Shown in pieces: positions 33,285 to 42,661 of a stretch of DNA of 64,000 nt (positions within the stretch are counted from its first letter, which is position 1; each line of letters begins with the position of its first letter). The notes under the pieces were generated by a model, which worked only from the letters and a program-made list of their open reading frames with translations, was not told the DNA's origin and ran no database searches. This stretch comes from Candidatus Mycobacterium wuenschmannii (GTDB lineage: Bacteria; Actinomycetota; Actinomycetes; Mycobacteriales; Mycobacteriaceae), in NCBI RefSeq assembly GCF_030252325.1, contig NZ_CP126981.1, positions 558,001-622,000 on the forward strand, given 5' to 3'. Both the position numbers and the translations under genes were made by a program.

Positions 33285-34228
33285 TCGTTCCCGATGGTCT
33301 GAAACTGCCTGGCCTGAGCGATCTTTCGCTGGGCAGCCGACTGGCCGACTGGGGGTACGCGACCGGCTGGTTGACGGTGCGGACCATCCCGGAGTTCGCC
33401 GCACGCAACATCTTCGATGCTGGAGCGCTGTATGCGTCACGCGGCGGGGGACCGGACCAACTGCGCAAGAACCTGGCCCGCGTGACCGGGGTCGAGCCGA
33501 AGGAGGTGCCCGGCAGCCTGATTCGGGCGGCGCTGGCTTCCTACGCGCGGTACTGGCGTGAAGCCTTCCGGCTGCCGTCGATGGACCTCGAGGCGATCGG
33601 GCGCGCGATGGCCGAAACATCGTTGGGCGCAGAGCATGTCGATGCGGCACTCGCGAAGGGCAACGGCGCGGTGCTGGCACTGCCGCACAGCGGGAACTGG
33701 GACCTGGCCGGGGTGTGGATGGCCCAGAACTACGGTCGCTTCACCACCGTTGCGGAACGACTCAAGCCGGAGTCGCTTTATCAACGCTTCCTTGACTATC
33801 GGGAAAGCCTTGGCTTCGAGGTGATTCCGCTCTCCGGGGGCGAGCAGCCGCCGTTCCCGTTGCTCGGCGAGCGGCTCAAAGCCAACAAAGTCGTATGCCT
33901 GATGGCTGAGCGGGACCTCAGCCGCGCCGGCGTCGAGGTCGACTTCTTCGGCGAGCCAACCCGCATGCCCGCCGGCCCGGCCAAGCTGGCGATCACTACC
34001 GGAGCCGCGCTGCTCCCCACCCACAGCTGGTACGACGGCGAGATCTGCCGCGTCGACATCGACCCCGCGTTGGACACCTCCAGCGGGGATGTCCGCGTCG
34101 TCACGCAGGCACTGGCCGACGTCTTCGCCCGCAACATCGCCGAGCACCCCGCGGACTGGCACATGTTGCAGCCGCAGTGGCTCGCCGATCTGTCCGAGGA
34201 ACGACGGGCCCGATTGGCGGACAGCTAG
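33281..34228 (+). CDS. patA: Phosphatidylinositol mannoside acyltransferase PatA
   Basis: The 315-residue protein belongs to the lysophospholipid-acyltransferase-like family. The HxxxxD catalytic motif is seen as PHSGNWDLAG near residue 126. MAERDLSRAGVEVDFFGEPT is the conserved substrate block. It acylates the mannose of PIM on the cytoplasmic face. It begins at GTG overlapping pgsA1 by GTGA and ends one base into pimA. The operon order pgsA1-patA-pimA is diagnostic for mycobacteria. Confidence 0.95.
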   Translation: MIVPDGLKLPGLSDLSLGSRLADWGYATGWLTVRTIPEFAARNIFDAGALYASRGGGPDQLRKNLARVTGVEPKEVPGSLIRAALASYARYWREAFRLPSMDLEAIGRAMAETSLGAEHVDAALAKGNGAVLALPHSGNWDLAGVWMAQNYGRFTTVAERLKPESLYQRFLDYRESLGFEVIPLSGGEQPPFPLLGERLKANKVVCLMAERDLSRAGVEVDFFGEPTRMPAGPAKLAITTGAALLPTHSWYDGEICRVDIDPALDTSSGDVRVVTQALADVFARNIAEHPADWHMLQPQWLADLSEERRARLADS

Positions 34229-35352
34229 TGCGCATCGGGATGGTGTGTCCGTACTCGTTCGACGTGCCGGGCGGTGTGCAGTCGCACGTCCTGCAGCTTG
34301 CCGAGGTGATGCGGAGGCGGGGGCAGGACGTCAGCGTGCTGGCACCCTCGTCTCCGCATGTGCAGTTGCCCGACTACGTCGTGTCCGCCGGCCGCGCCGT
34401 CCCGATTCCGTACAACGGTTCGGTGGCCCGGCTGCAGATCAGCCCCGCGGTCAGCGGAAAGGTCCGCCGCTGGCTGACCGAGGGCGAATTCGACGTCCTG
34501 CACCTGCATGAGCCGAATGCGCCGAGCGTGTCCATGTGGGCGCTGCGCATCGCCGAGGGCCCGATCGTCGCCACCTTTCACACCTCGACCACCAAGTCGC
34601 TGATGCTGTCGATGTTCGGCGGCCTGCTGCAACCCATGCACGAGAAGATCATCGGCCGCATCGCCGTCTCCGACCTGGCCCGACGCTGGCAGATGGAGGC
34701 CCTGGGGTCCGACGCGGTCGAGATCCCCAACGGCGTCGACGTCGCTGCGATGGCCGGCGCGCCCCTGCTCGACGGGTATCCGCGACCCGCCAAAACCGTC
34801 TTGTTCCTCGGCCGCTACGACGAACCGCGCAAAGGCATGGCGGTGCTGCTCGAAGCGCTCCCGACGTTGGTCGAGCGATTCCCCGGACTGCAAGTGCTGA
34901 TCGTCGGCCGCGGCGACGAGGACGAGTTGCGGGAGAAGGTCGGCGGATTGGCCGGCCACCTGCGATTTCTCGGGCTGGTCGACGACGCCGCGAAGGCCTC
35001 GGCGATGCGCAGTGCCGATGTCTACTGCGCGCCGCATCTGGGTGGCGAGAGCTTCGGCATCGTGCTCGTCGAGGCGATGGCCGCGGGCACGCCGGTGGTC
35101 GCCAGCGACCTGCACGCGTTCCGGCAGGTGTTGCGCGATGGCGAGGCCGGCCTGCTGGTCAAGGCCGACGACAGCGCCGCACTCGCCGACGGCCTGATCG
35201 CGGTGCTGGAGGACGAGGCGCTGGCCACCCGCTACGCCGAGGCCGGCTCGAAGGCGGTACAGCGGTACGACTGGTCGGTAGTGGCCAACCAGATCATGCG
35301 GGTCTATGAGACGGTGGCCGTCCGCGGCAGCAAAGTCCAGGCGGCGAGCTGA
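34228..35352 (+). CDS. pimA: Phosphatidylinositol alpha-mannosyltransferase PimA
   Basis: The 374-residue GT4 enzyme makes PIM1 from phosphatidylinositol and GDP-mannose. The N-terminus VRIGMVCPYSFDVPGGVQSH has the GDP/acceptor glycine loop. GRYDEPRKGMAVLLEAL and GGESFGIVLVEAMAAGTPVV (E-x7-E motif) form the donor site. GTG 34228 overlaps the patA stop by one base; the ATG-like start further upstream lies inside patA and would add a non-homologous leader. Confidence 0.95.
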   Translation: MRIGMVCPYSFDVPGGVQSHVLQLAEVMRRRGQDVSVLAPSSPHVQLPDYVVSAGRAVPIPYNGSVARLQISPAVSGKVRRWLTEGEFDVLHLHEPNAPSVSMWALRIAEGPIVATFHTSTTKSLMLSMFGGLLQPMHEKIIGRIAVSDLARRWQMEALGSDAVEIPNGVDVAAMAGAPLLDGYPRPAKTVLFLGRYDEPRKGMAVLLEALPTLVERFPGLQVLIVGRGDEDELREKVGGLAGHLRFLGLVDDAAKASAMRSADVYCAPHLGGESFGIVLVEAMAAGTPVVASDLHAFRQVLRDGEAGLLVKADDSAALADGLIAVLEDEALATRYAEAGSKAVQRYDWSVVANQIMRVYETVAVRGSKVQAAS

Positions 35353-36392
35353 TGTGGTGGACGATCGCGCTGGTTGCGGCCGTGGTCGCGCTGGTGTCGG
35401 TGTTGCTCGGGTTCGGCGTGTGGGCGTACCGAATGGCCAACCGGCTCGACCGCTTGCATGTGCGTTACGACCTGTCCTGGCAGGCACTCGATGCCGCTCT
35501 GGCCCGCCGGGCCGTGGTGGCCCGCGCGGTCGCGGCGAATGCGCTGGGCGGCCATTCCGACGCTGAGGCCAGGGAGTTGGTGACGCGCGCCGACGCCGCC
35601 GAAAGCGCTGGGCGCCGGGAGCGCGAGGGTTGTGAGAACAAGCTGGCCGCCGCGCTCGCGATGGTCGATCCGGCGTCGGTGCCGGCGGGTGTGATCGCCG
35701 AACTGTCCGATGCCGAGGCCCGGGTGGTACTGGCCAGGCGATTCCACAACGACGCGGTCCGCGACACGCTCGCGCTGCGTGAGCGACGTCTGGTCCGGTG
35801 GTTCCGATTGGCTGGAACAGCAAAGCTGCCAACCTATTTCGAGATCGCCGAGCGGTCGCACGCACTGCGGCACGCCGACCACCCGGCCGCTGACCGGCGT
35901 ACGTCGGCGCGGGTGGTGCTGCTCGACGAGACCGGCGCGGTCCTGCTGTTGTGCGGGTCCGACCCCGCGGCCATCGGGCCCGCATCCCGGTGGTGGTTCA
36001 CCGTCGGCGGCCAGGTCGCCGACGGCGAATCGCTTGCCCAGGCCGCCGCGCGTGAGCTGGGCGAGGAGACGGGTCTGCGCGTCGACCCCGTCGATATGAT
36101 CGGGCCGATCTGGCGGCGCGACGCGGTGTTCGACTTCAACGGCGCCGAGATCGACAGCGAGGAATTCTTCTTCGTGTACCGCATCCCGCGCTTCGAACCG
36201 TCGGCGGCGGGCCGCACCGAACTGGAGAACCGCTACATCCACGGCCACCGATGGTGTGAGCCTGCCGACATCGTCGCGCTGGCCGACGCCGGCGAGACGG
36301 TCTACCCGCTGCAGCTCTCCGAACTGCTTGCCGAGGCAGCGGCGCTGGCAGGTGCGCCGGATCGGCCCCGTCAGCTGCAATCCATCCGCTGA
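35352..36392 (+). CDS. Membrane-anchored NUDIX hydrolase
   Basis: The 346-residue protein has one N-terminal membrane helix (residues ~3-25), a ~150-residue Ala/Arg-rich helical part and a C-terminal NUDIX domain. The NUDIX box is clear: GGQVADGESLAQAAARELGE followed by ETGL. It overlaps pimA in a TGATG junction and closes the operon. It corresponds in order to Rv2609c. The substrate nucleotide is unknown; position with pimA makes GDP-mannose-related compounds worth testing, but that is only a guess. Confidence 0.85.
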   Translation: MWWTIALVAAVVALVSVLLGFGVWAYRMANRLDRLHVRYDLSWQALDAALARRAVVARAVAANALGGHSDAEARELVTRADAAESAGRREREGCENKLAAALAMVDPASVPAGVIAELSDAEARVVLARRFHNDAVRDTLALRERRLVRWFRLAGTAKLPTYFEIAERSHALRHADHPAADRRTSARVVLLDETGAVLLLCGSDPAAIGPASRWWFTVGGQVADGESLAQAAARELGEETGLRVDPVDMIGPIWRRDAVFDFNGAEIDSEEFFFVYRIPRFEPSAAGRTELENRYIHGHRWCEPADIVALADAGETVYPLQLSELLAEAAALAGAPDRPRQLQSIR

Positions 36393-36498
36393 GCCGTCGA
36401 GCGCTCCGCTGGCCGCACACTCGACGCCGAGCGCTCCGCTAGTGGCGCGTTCGCTCCGGCTTTCGGCGTGAGCCGTGGTGCCGCCTGGAAAATACGAT

Positions 36499-36549
36499 TT
36501 GGCATCCACCCCTAGAATTGGGTGACACCCAGCTATAAGGAGATCAGCA
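36499..36549 (+). promoter_or_regulatory. pdxS promoter/ribosome site region
   Basis: A TAGAAT hexamer at 36513-36518 looks like a -10 element, followed by the small palindrome GGGTGACACCC (36520-36530) and a strong AAGGAGA ribosome site at 36537-36543. No good -35 was found at standard spacing. Upstream, CGAGCGCTCCGCT is repeated at 36398 and 36428. Confidence 0.45.
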
Positions 36550-37458
36550 GTGGATAGCGCCCAGCCGAATGGCACCGCGCGGACGGGAACCGCGCGAGTC
36601 AAGCGCGGCATGGCCGAGATGCTCAAGGGCGGCGTCATCATGGACGTCGTCACGCCGGAGCAGGCCCGCATCGCCGAGGGCGCCGGCGCCGTCGCGGTCA
36701 TGGCGCTGGAGCGGGTCCCCGCCGACATCCGCGCCCAGGGCGGGGTGTCGCGGATGAGCGACCCCGACATGATCGAGGGCATCATCTCCGCCGTCACCAT
36801 CCCGGTAATGGCCAAGGCCCGCATCGGCCACTTCGTCGAAGCCCAGATTCTGCAGAGCCTTGGGGTGGACTACGTCGACGAGTCCGAGGTGCTGACCCCC
36901 GCCGATTACACCCACCACATCGACAAGTGGAAGTTCACCGTGCCGTTCGTCTGCGGCGCCACCAATCTGGGTGAGGCGCTGCGGCGGATCAACGAGGGCG
37001 CGGCGATGATCCGCTCCAAGGGCGAGGCGGGCACCGGCGACGTGTCCAACGCGACCACCCACATGCGGTCCATCGGGGGGGAGATCCGCCGCCTCGGTTC
37101 GCTGTCCGAGGACGAATTATTCGTTGCCGCAAAGGAATTGCAGGCCCCCTACGACCTGGTCGTGGAGGTGGCGCGGGCCGGGAAGCTGCCCGTCACGTTG
37201 TTCACCGCCGGCGGCATCGCTACCCCGGCCGACGCGGCGATGATGATGCAACTCGGCGCCGAGGGCGTATTCGTCGGCTCCGGGATCTTCAAGTCCGGCG
37301 ACCCCGCGCAGCGGGCGGCGGCCATCGTCAAGGCCACTACCTTCTTCGACGACCCGGACGTGCTGGCCAAGGTGTCTCGCGGGCTGGGGGAGGCGATGGT
37401 CGGCATTAACGTGGAGCAAGTCCCGGAGCCCCATCGCCTCGCGCAGCGCGGCTGGTAA
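36550..37458 (+). CDS. pdxS: Pyridoxal 5'-phosphate synthase subunit PdxS
   Basis: The 302-residue TIM barrel makes PLP from ribose 5-phosphate, glyceraldehyde 3-phosphate and ammonia. The start GTG follows a strong ribosome site. [20 protein letters not shown] at the N-terminus, the catalytic-lysine segments [15 protein letters not shown] and NASTT-like [18 protein letters not shown], and [20 protein letters not shown] are all present. PdxT, two genes on, supplies ammonia. Confidence 0.96.
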   Translation: MDSAQPNGTARTGTARVKRGMAEMLKGGVIMDVVTPEQARIAEGAGAVAVMALERVPADIRAQGGVSRMSDPDMIEGIISAVTIPVMAKARIGHFVEAQILQSLGVDYVDESEVLTPADYTHHIDKWKFTVPFVCGATNLGEALRRINEGAAMIRSKGEAGTGDVSNATTHMRSIGGEIRRLGSLSEDELFVAAKELQAPYDLVVEVARAGKLPVTLFTAGGIATPADAAMMMQLGAEGVFVGSGIFKSGDPAQRAAAIVKATTFFDDPDVLAKVSRGLGEAMVGINVEQVPEPHRLAQRGW

Positions 37459-37467
37459 AAACAGTCC

Positions 37468-38301
37468 GTGTCGATCGAAAAGATCCTCGATCTCGAGCAG
37501 CTCGAGGTCGACATCTACCGGGGCAGCGTGTTCAGCCCCGAACAGGGCAACTTCCAGCGCACGTTCGGCGGTCAGGTGGCAGGCCAGTCGCTGGTATCCG
37601 CGGTGCGCACGGTCGACCCGCATTTTCTGGTGCACTCGTTGCACGGATACTTCATCCGCCCCGGAGACTCCTCAGCGCCAACGATTTTCATCGTCGAGCG
37701 ACTGCGCGACGGCGGCTCGTTCTGCACGCGTCGGGTCAACGCCATTCAGCACGGCAAGACGATCTTCTCGATGTCGGCGTCATTTCAGACCGACCAGGAG
37801 GGCATCCACCACCAGGATGTGATGCCCTCGGCGCCGCCACCGGACGACCTGCCCGGCCTCAAGTCGATGAAGGTGTTTGACGACGAGGGCTTCAAGCAGT
37901 TTCAGGAGTGGGACATCCGCATCGTCCCGCGCGACCAGGTGCACCAGGTGCAGGGCAAGGCTGCGCAGCAACAGGTCTGGTTCAAGCACCGCGACCCGCT
38001 GCCCGACGATCCGGTGCTGCACATCTGCGCGTTGGCCTACATGAGCGACCTGACCCTGCTGGGCTCGGCGCAGGTCACCCACCTCGACGAACGCGAGCAC
38101 CTGCAGGTCGCGTCGCTGGACCACGCGATGTGGTTCATGCGGGTGTTCCGCGCCGACGAGTGGCTGCTCTACGACCAGTCCTCGCCGTCGGCCACCGGTG
38201 GGCGGGCCCTGTGTCAGGGCAAGATCTTCAACCAGTACGGCGAGATGGTCGCCGCCGTCATGCAGGAGGGTCTGACGCGCTTCTCCACCGATCAGCGTTG
38301 A
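37468..38301 (+). CDS. tesB2: Acyl-CoA thioesterase II (TesB-like)
   Basis: The 277-residue protein has a double hotdog fold. The N-terminal half has [20 protein letters not shown] and [19 protein letters not shown]. The C-terminal half has the catalytic region [20 protein letters not shown] and [17 protein letters not shown]. Full length for TesB. It sits between pdxS and pdxT, with 9 bp before it and a stop/start overlap after it, so it is cotranscribed with vitamin B6 genes without an obvious link. Confidence 0.92.
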   Translation: MSIEKILDLEQLEVDIYRGSVFSPEQGNFQRTFGGQVAGQSLVSAVRTVDPHFLVHSLHGYFIRPGDSSAPTIFIVERLRDGGSFCTRRVNAIQHGKTIFSMSASFQTDQEGIHHQDVMPSAPPPDDLPGLKSMKVFDDEGFKQFQEWDIRIVPRDQVHQVQGKAAQQQVWFKHRDPLPDDPVLHICALAYMSDLTLLGSAQVTHLDEREHLQVASLDHAMWFMRVFRADEWLLYDQSSPSATGGRALCQGKIFNQYGEMVAAVMQEGLTRFSTDQR

Positions 38302-38894
38302 GCGCCGTGCGCATCGGGGTGTTGGCGCTACAGGGCGACGTCCGCGAGCATGTGGCGGCGCTGCGGGAAGCGGGGGCCGAGGCGATCAGTGTGCGGCGCC
38401 GCGACGAACTCGAATCCGTGGCTGGGTTGGTGATTCCCGGCGGCGAGTCCACCGCGATCAGTCACCTGCTGCGCGAGCTCGATCTGCTGGAACCGCTGCG
38501 GGCGAGGCTGGCCGACGGCCTACCCGCCTACGGCGCGTGTGCGGGAATGATCATGCTGGCCAGCGAGATTCGCGACGCCGGGACGGCCGGGCGCGAGGCG
38601 CTGCCGCTGTCGGCGATCGATATCACCGTGCGGCGCAACGCTTTCGGCCGTCAGGTCGACTCATTCGAGGGTGACGTCGACTTCGACGGGTTCGATGCTC
38701 CGGTGCACGCGGTGTTCATCCGCGCGCCGTGGGTGGAGCGAGTCGGGGACGGAGTGCAGGTGTTGGCGCGCGCGGCCGACCATCCGGTTGCGGTGCGACA
38801 AGGTCCCGTGCTGGCGACCGCGTTTCACCCCGAGGTGACCACCGACCGGCGCATCCACCAGTTGTTCGTCGACATCGTCAGCGGGCGACGCTGA
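38298..38894 (+). CDS. pdxT: Pyridoxal 5'-phosphate synthase glutaminase subunit PdxT
   Basis: The 198-residue class I glutamine amidotransferase has nucleophile Cys in [12 protein letters not shown], His and Glu in TAFHPEVT, and the [12 protein letters not shown] oxyanion loop. A TTG start at 38298 is chosen: it overlaps the tesB stop in a TTGA junction like the GTGA/ATGA junctions elsewhere in the window, and it gives the expected N-terminus and length. GTG 38307 is the alternative. It works as a complex with PdxS. Confidence 0.93.
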   Translation: MSAVRIGVLALQGDVREHVAALREAGAEAISVRRRDELESVAGLVIPGGESTAISHLLRELDLLEPLRARLADGLPAYGACAGMIMLASEIRDAGTAGREALPLSAIDITVRRNAFGRQVDSFEGDVDFDGFDAPVHAVFIRAPWVERVGDGVQVLARAADHPVAVRQGPVLATAFHPEVTTDRRIHQLFVDIVSGRR

Positions 38895-39750
38895 CAGGTG
38901 CCGGCAGCGCCCACCGCAAACCGCCGACCAGAACGCGGCCGATGCTGCGCACCACCGTGACCTCCACGGGTGGAAAGTACGGCAACAGCAACGGGATTCG
39001 AGCCCACAGCGGCAGCATGGATACCGCGGTCGCGGACAGCACGCCATAGGGTGCCCGCGCCGCCAGCGACAACGGCGGCGTCAACAGCAGGAATCGGGCC
39101 GCATCTCGGGCCGCGGCGGTGCTGCGCAACTCCGGCCGGTAATCGTTGAGCCGTTGCGCCAGTTCGCCTTCCGTTCGCGGAGGATCCGCCACACCCAGCT
39201 TGGCGGCGATCTCGGCCATGTCGGCGACATAGCCGTCCCGGCCGGCTTGGTCCAGCGGAGCCGCGCCGTACAACTGGTGGGCGCGCAGAAAGCTGTCGGC
39301 CTCGGCGATGTGTACCCACTCCAGCAGGTGCGGGTCGGTCGCGGTGTAGGCGCGACCGTCGGCGGCGACACCGTGCACGCGCCGGTGAATTCCGCGCACC
39401 CGGTCCACCGCGCGCTGCGCGTCCACTGCAGATCCGAATGTCGTCTCGGCCAGGAAGGTGCTGGTGCGCTGCAGCCGGCCCCACGGGTCCTCGCGGTAAT
39501 TGGAGTGCTCGGCCACGCCGGCCATCGCCAACGGGTGCAGCGACTGCAGCAGCAGGGCGCGGAGACCGCCGACGAACATCGACGCGTCGGCATGCACCCG
39601 GCGGATGGGTCGGTCGTCGGCGAACCAGCGAGGTCCCGGCGTCTCGTGGATGCGCTCGCGCTCCGCTGGACCGTCCGGCCCCGCGACCATTTCGAACAAG
39701 CTGCTTCCCAACGCGTCCCGTACCGCCTGTAGAGGGTTTTGCGTGGTCAT
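38878..39750 (-). CDS. Oxygenase MpaB family (DUF2236) protein
   Basis: The 290-residue protein of the DUF2236/MpaB-like group often has a haem- or metal-binding His pattern. [20 protein letters not shown] is the hallmark N-terminal block, with [20 protein letters not shown] and [20 protein letters not shown] carrying further conserved His. ATG 39750 is chosen; the C-terminus overlaps pdxT by 17 bases on the other strand. The reaction is unknown; relatives include the latex-clearing oxygenase fold. Confidence 0.85.
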   Translation of the reverse strand: MTTQNPLQAVRDALGSSLFEMVAGPDGPAERERIHETPGPRWFADDRPIRRVHADASMFVGGLRALLLQSLHPLAMAGVAEHSNYREDPWGRLQRTSTFLAETTFGSAVDAQRAVDRVRGIHRRVHGVAADGRAYTATDPHLLEWVHIAEADSFLRAHQLYGAAPLDQAGRDGYVADMAEIAAKLGVADPPRTEGELAQRLNDYRPELRSTAAARDAARFLLLTPPLSLAARAPYGVLSATAVSMLPLWARIPLLLPYFPPVEVTVVRSIGRVLVGGLRWALPAPVSVAR

Positions 39751-39806
39751 GGCCTCCACGGTAATGCAGCGTTTGAATTCCGGCGCCACGGTGTAATGCC
39801 TGTCGA

Positions 39807-40406
39807 ATGGATTTCGACAAGCGGGTGCAGTCCTGGCACGACATTCCCGGTTGGTTCCAGTGGCGCCACCATCAGGAGGAAGCGGTTGCGCATTTCCCGG
39901 ACGGCAGCCGGTTCGCCGAAGTCGGCTGCTATCTGGGCCGCAGCATCTGCTCGCTGGGCGAAGTCGTGCGGGCGGCGGGCCTGGCGAATCGGATTGTCGG
40001 CGTCGATACCGCGCGGGGCAGCGGACCCGAGGGCGTCAGCGAGACCGACGCGCACGGGCCCGCTGTCGAGCATGGTGGCGGTACGTTCGCAGGGCTGTTG
40101 CACCGCAACATCATTGACTGCGGTCTGGCTGACACGGTCCAGTTGGTGATCAGTGATTCCGTTGCTGCCGCATCGCTGTTCCCCGACGAATCGTTCGCCT
40201 GGGTGCACATCGACGCCAGTCACGACTACGACTCCGTCATCGCCGACGTCGACGCGTGGGCGCCCAAGGTACAGCCGGGCGGTTGGTTGTCCGGCGACGA
40301 CTACGAAGCCGACTGGTGGCCGGGCGTGGTGTCGGCGGTGCACGACGCCTTACCCGACGCACGCTCGTGGGAATCGATGCAGTGGCGGTGGATCAAGCCG
40401 GGCTGA
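39807..40406 (+). CDS. Class I SAM-dependent methyltransferase (Methyltransf_24-like)
   Basis: The 199-residue protein has motif I FAEVGCYLGRSICSLG and an acid in IVGVDTARGSGPEGV; FAWVHIDASHDYDSVIADVD and VQPGGWLSGDDYEADWW are the metal/substrate-site blocks seen in the cephalosporin-hydroxylase-like and O-methyltransferase group. It may act in modification of surface sugars or lipids. Its start lies 56 bp from the divergent DUF2236 gene. Confidence 0.82.
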   Translation: MDFDKRVQSWHDIPGWFQWRHHQEEAVAHFPDGSRFAEVGCYLGRSICSLGEVVRAAGLANRIVGVDTARGSGPEGVSETDAHGPAVEHGGGTFAGLLHRNIIDCGLADTVQLVISDSVAAASLFPDESFAWVHIDASHDYDSVIADVDAWAPKVQPGGWLSGDDYEADWWPGVVSAVHDALPDARSWESMQWRWIKPG

Positions 40407-40451
40407 AATTAGTGCCGCCGGTGGCCGTGGGAGTCCGTTAGGCTTCCGGGC

Positions 40452-41105
40452 GTGCGACTCGTCCACGGCTTTGCGGCGCTGCTGACTGCGGCGGGCGTCC
40501 TCGTCGCGTCGCCCGCGGCGGCCATTCCGGTTGTGGCGCAGAGCAAGATCGACGCGCTGTTGCTATCCGACGATGACGTCAGCTCGATCGTCGGGCTTCC
40601 ACTTCGTCGAGTCGGGGATATTCGTCCGAAACCCGGACAAGCGGGTCCTCTCCCGGATCGGGACGACTGTCGATCGTTCGTGCAGTCTGACGTCAGCCTG
40701 TGGACCGCGGAGTTCACCGCTTTCCGGCGCGTTCAGCAGCGGGACGATCCCGAAACACCTCAGTTCGCGGTCACTCAATCCGTCGCGTTGTACCCCAACG
40801 CGATGACCGCCGCCGGTACCTTCCGGCGCGCGTTCGCACCCGACATGGTCGGCCGCTGTGGCTCGGTGACGTTGACCGACACCTCCAACGCGTCCTGGCG
40901 CATCGACAAGGTTTCGATTACCGGGAATCACGCGAGCTGGATGCTTGCGAACCTGCAGGACGGTCAGGACACCACCTGGCGGTGCGCGAATGAGATTCGG
41001 CAAAAGGGCAATGCGATGTTCATGGAGTTTGAATGTCAGTACGGAAACGGGGGCCCGTTGGTGGCGCAGATGGCCAACCTTATTGCCAACCGGATCCCGT
41101 CATGA
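40452..41105 (+). CDS. Exported stand-alone PknH-type sensor domain, copy 1
   Basis: The 217-residue protein has a signal peptide (residues ~1-24, ASPAAA). The mature part resembles the extracellular PknH_C domain: DDDVSSIVGLPLRRVGDIR, a DRDDCRSFV segment, SWRIDKVSI and WRCANEI, with four cysteines for two disulfides. No kinase domain is present. GTG 40452 is used. It overlaps copy 2 by ATGA. Confidence 0.82.
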   Translation: MRLVHGFAALLTAAGVLVASPAAAIPVVAQSKIDALLLSDDDVSSIVGLPLRRVGDIRPKPGQAGPLPDRDDCRSFVQSDVSLWTAEFTAFRRVQQRDDPETPQFAVTQSVALYPNAMTAAGTFRRAFAPDMVGRCGSVTLTDTSNASWRIDKVSITGNHASWMLANLQDGQDTTWRCANEIRQKGNAMFMEFECQYGNGGPLVAQMANLIANRIPS

Positions 41106-41911
41106 CGGACGTTGATCGCACGCGACGGATATTGGCCGGTCTCGGAGGATTAGGCTGTGCGGCCATGCTGGCTGTGGGCTGCTCGCATCCGCAGCCTGAA
41201 CCCGAAACGGGGCCGATGCACGTTCCGGCGCCCAGCGACAGTCTGAAAGGGCAGACTTCAGACGCGGTCGCGCCAAGTGGCCCGCCGTCGGCCAGCGCTG
41301 AGGCGAAACCCGTTCCGCCACCGGTGGTTACGCCCGACAGACTGCGCACGCTGGTGGTTCCGCCGGACGTGTCTGGCCCGATCGTCGGTTCGCCGCTGGG
41401 ATTTGAAAAATTGTTCAACCAACCCGCCCCGTCGATTGACTTGGGTGGGAAGTCCTCGTGTGCGGTGCTTTTCGGCCCGACGGTCCACGATTACGGCAGA
41501 GAGTGGACCGCGTACAAGGGCGCGCAGCAGAAGAACGCTGAGGACAACGCGGACCACGTCGTCGGTCAGGGTGCCGGGTCCTACGCGGACACCGACACCG
41601 CGCGGCGTGCGTTCACGGCGGCCTTCCCGCCGGCCTTGACCGAATGCGATGGAGTCGCGGTCAACAATCCGCGCGACAAAAACCCCCAAATCACCTGGCG
41701 CTTCGATGTTTCCAGTGTCGACGGCGCCAGTGCACGGTGGACTCGCACCCAACTCAACGGCGGCCAGCCGACGGATTGGGGTTGCGCCTACGAGGCTCGG
41801 GTGAAAAGCAATGTGCTGCTGTACACCTCGGTGTGCGAGCACGGCGATGGCGGCGCCGCGGCAGCCGGCCAGCTGGCCGACCGGATGACGGTGTGGTTCC
41901 CGGACTCCTGA
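41102..41911 (+). CDS. Lipoprotein with PknH-type sensor domain, copy 2
   Basis: The 269-residue protein has lipobox LAVGC at about residue 27, then a Pro/Ser-rich linker of ~60 residues and the sensor domain: VSGPIVGSPLGFEKLF, YGREWTAYKGAQQKNAEDNA and WGCAYEARVKSNVLLY. Four cysteines in the domain. The linker lifts the domain away from the membrane. It is translationally coupled with copy 1. Stand-alone sensor lipoproteins of this kind may share ligands with Ser/Thr kinases PknH/PknD-like receptors; this is inference. Confidence 0.82.
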   Translation: MTDVDRTRRILAGLGGLGCAAMLAVGCSHPQPEPETGPMHVPAPSDSLKGQTSDAVAPSGPPSASAEAKPVPPPVVTPDRLRTLVVPPDVSGPIVGSPLGFEKLFNQPAPSIDLGGKSSCAVLFGPTVHDYGREWTAYKGAQQKNAEDNADHVVGQGAGSYADTDTARRAFTAAFPPALTECDGVAVNNPRDKNPQITWRFDVSSVDGASARWTRTQLNGGQPTDWGCAYEARVKSNVLLYTSVCEHGDGGAAAAGQLADRMTVWFPDS

Positions 41912-41920
41912 TCGAGACCG

Positions 41921-42592
41921 TCAGATAGCCCGGCTGAGAATGTAGTCGGTGAGGCGCTTGACCGCTTGACTGGGATTACCCATCTGACCCACGCTCGAGA
42001 TCGACATGACGTTGCCCAGCCGGAACGCGACGGCTACACAGTTGTATCCGGTGTACTCGCCCCAGTTCCTCGCGGCGATCGTCCAGATCATGACGTCGTC
42101 GTTGGTCTTGAAGTCATACAGTTCCCAGGAGAATCCCTCTGGTACAGGCCCGCCCTGCATGATGGCGTGGTCACAGCTCCGGAAGAAATTCGGGTTGTAA
42201 GCGGCGTCGAAGCGGTTGCGGGTGCTACCGGCATCGGCGAATATGCCGACCGACTGACCAACAAAGATCTGGGTGGGGTCACCCGGGACGGTCCAGGTCT
42301 GAGTGCGAAATGCCGAATAGTCCGAACCCCAGGCGTCGACGTCGTTGGTGGCAAAAAGTTTTCTGCAGTCGTCACGCTGACTCAGCGGTTCCGGTTGCCA
42401 GGGCCGCGCCGGGAGCGGGTCGACGTCGTGCCGTACTTGGAGGCCGACGTATTGGCTCACCTCGTCGTCGGACGGGATCAGCGACACGATGCGGCCCGGA
42501 GGAACATTGCTGGCCCCTGCGAGCGGCGACTGCGTCCACAGCGCCGCGACGACGACGGCGGCGATGGTGACTGTCTGAGGGATCAGGCGCAC
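41921..42592 (-). CDS. Exported PknH-type sensor domain, copy 3 (three cysteines)
   Basis: The 223-residue protein has a signal peptide (about 1-26) and the domain pattern PSDDEVSQYVGLQVRHDVDP, SQRDDCRKLF and YNCVAVAFRLGN. It is convergent with copy 2, 9 bp away. Only three cysteines remain: where copies 1 and 2 have a cysteine near the end (FECQYGN, SVCEHGD), this one has ISSVGQMG. One disulfide is therefore probably lost. Confidence 0.8.
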   Translation of the reverse strand: MRLIPQTVTIAAVVVAALWTQSPLAGASNVPPGRIVSLIPSDDEVSQYVGLQVRHDVDPLPARPWQPEPLSQRDDCRKLFATNDVDAWGSDYSAFRTQTWTVPGDPTQIFVGQSVGIFADAGSTRNRFDAAYNPNFFRSCDHAIMQGGPVPEGFSWELYDFKTNDDVMIWTIAARNWGEYTGYNCVAVAFRLGNVMSISSVGQMGNPSQAVKRLTDYILSRAI

Positions 42593-42661
42593 CGGTCGAT
42601 CATATCGAGCCTGCGGTGCTGCACGGGCGCTGATTTCAGGCGTCGATGTCCGCTCGAGGAG

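Noticed and set aside
34225..35985. 586-codon minus-strand frame opposite pimA and NUDIX
   Set aside because: It is Arg/Pro-rich with no domain, and lies antisense to certain genes.
36550..38894. Complete vitamin B6 cluster with its own regulator
   Set aside because: No MocR/PdxR-type regulator is present nearby; only pdxS and pdxT are found.
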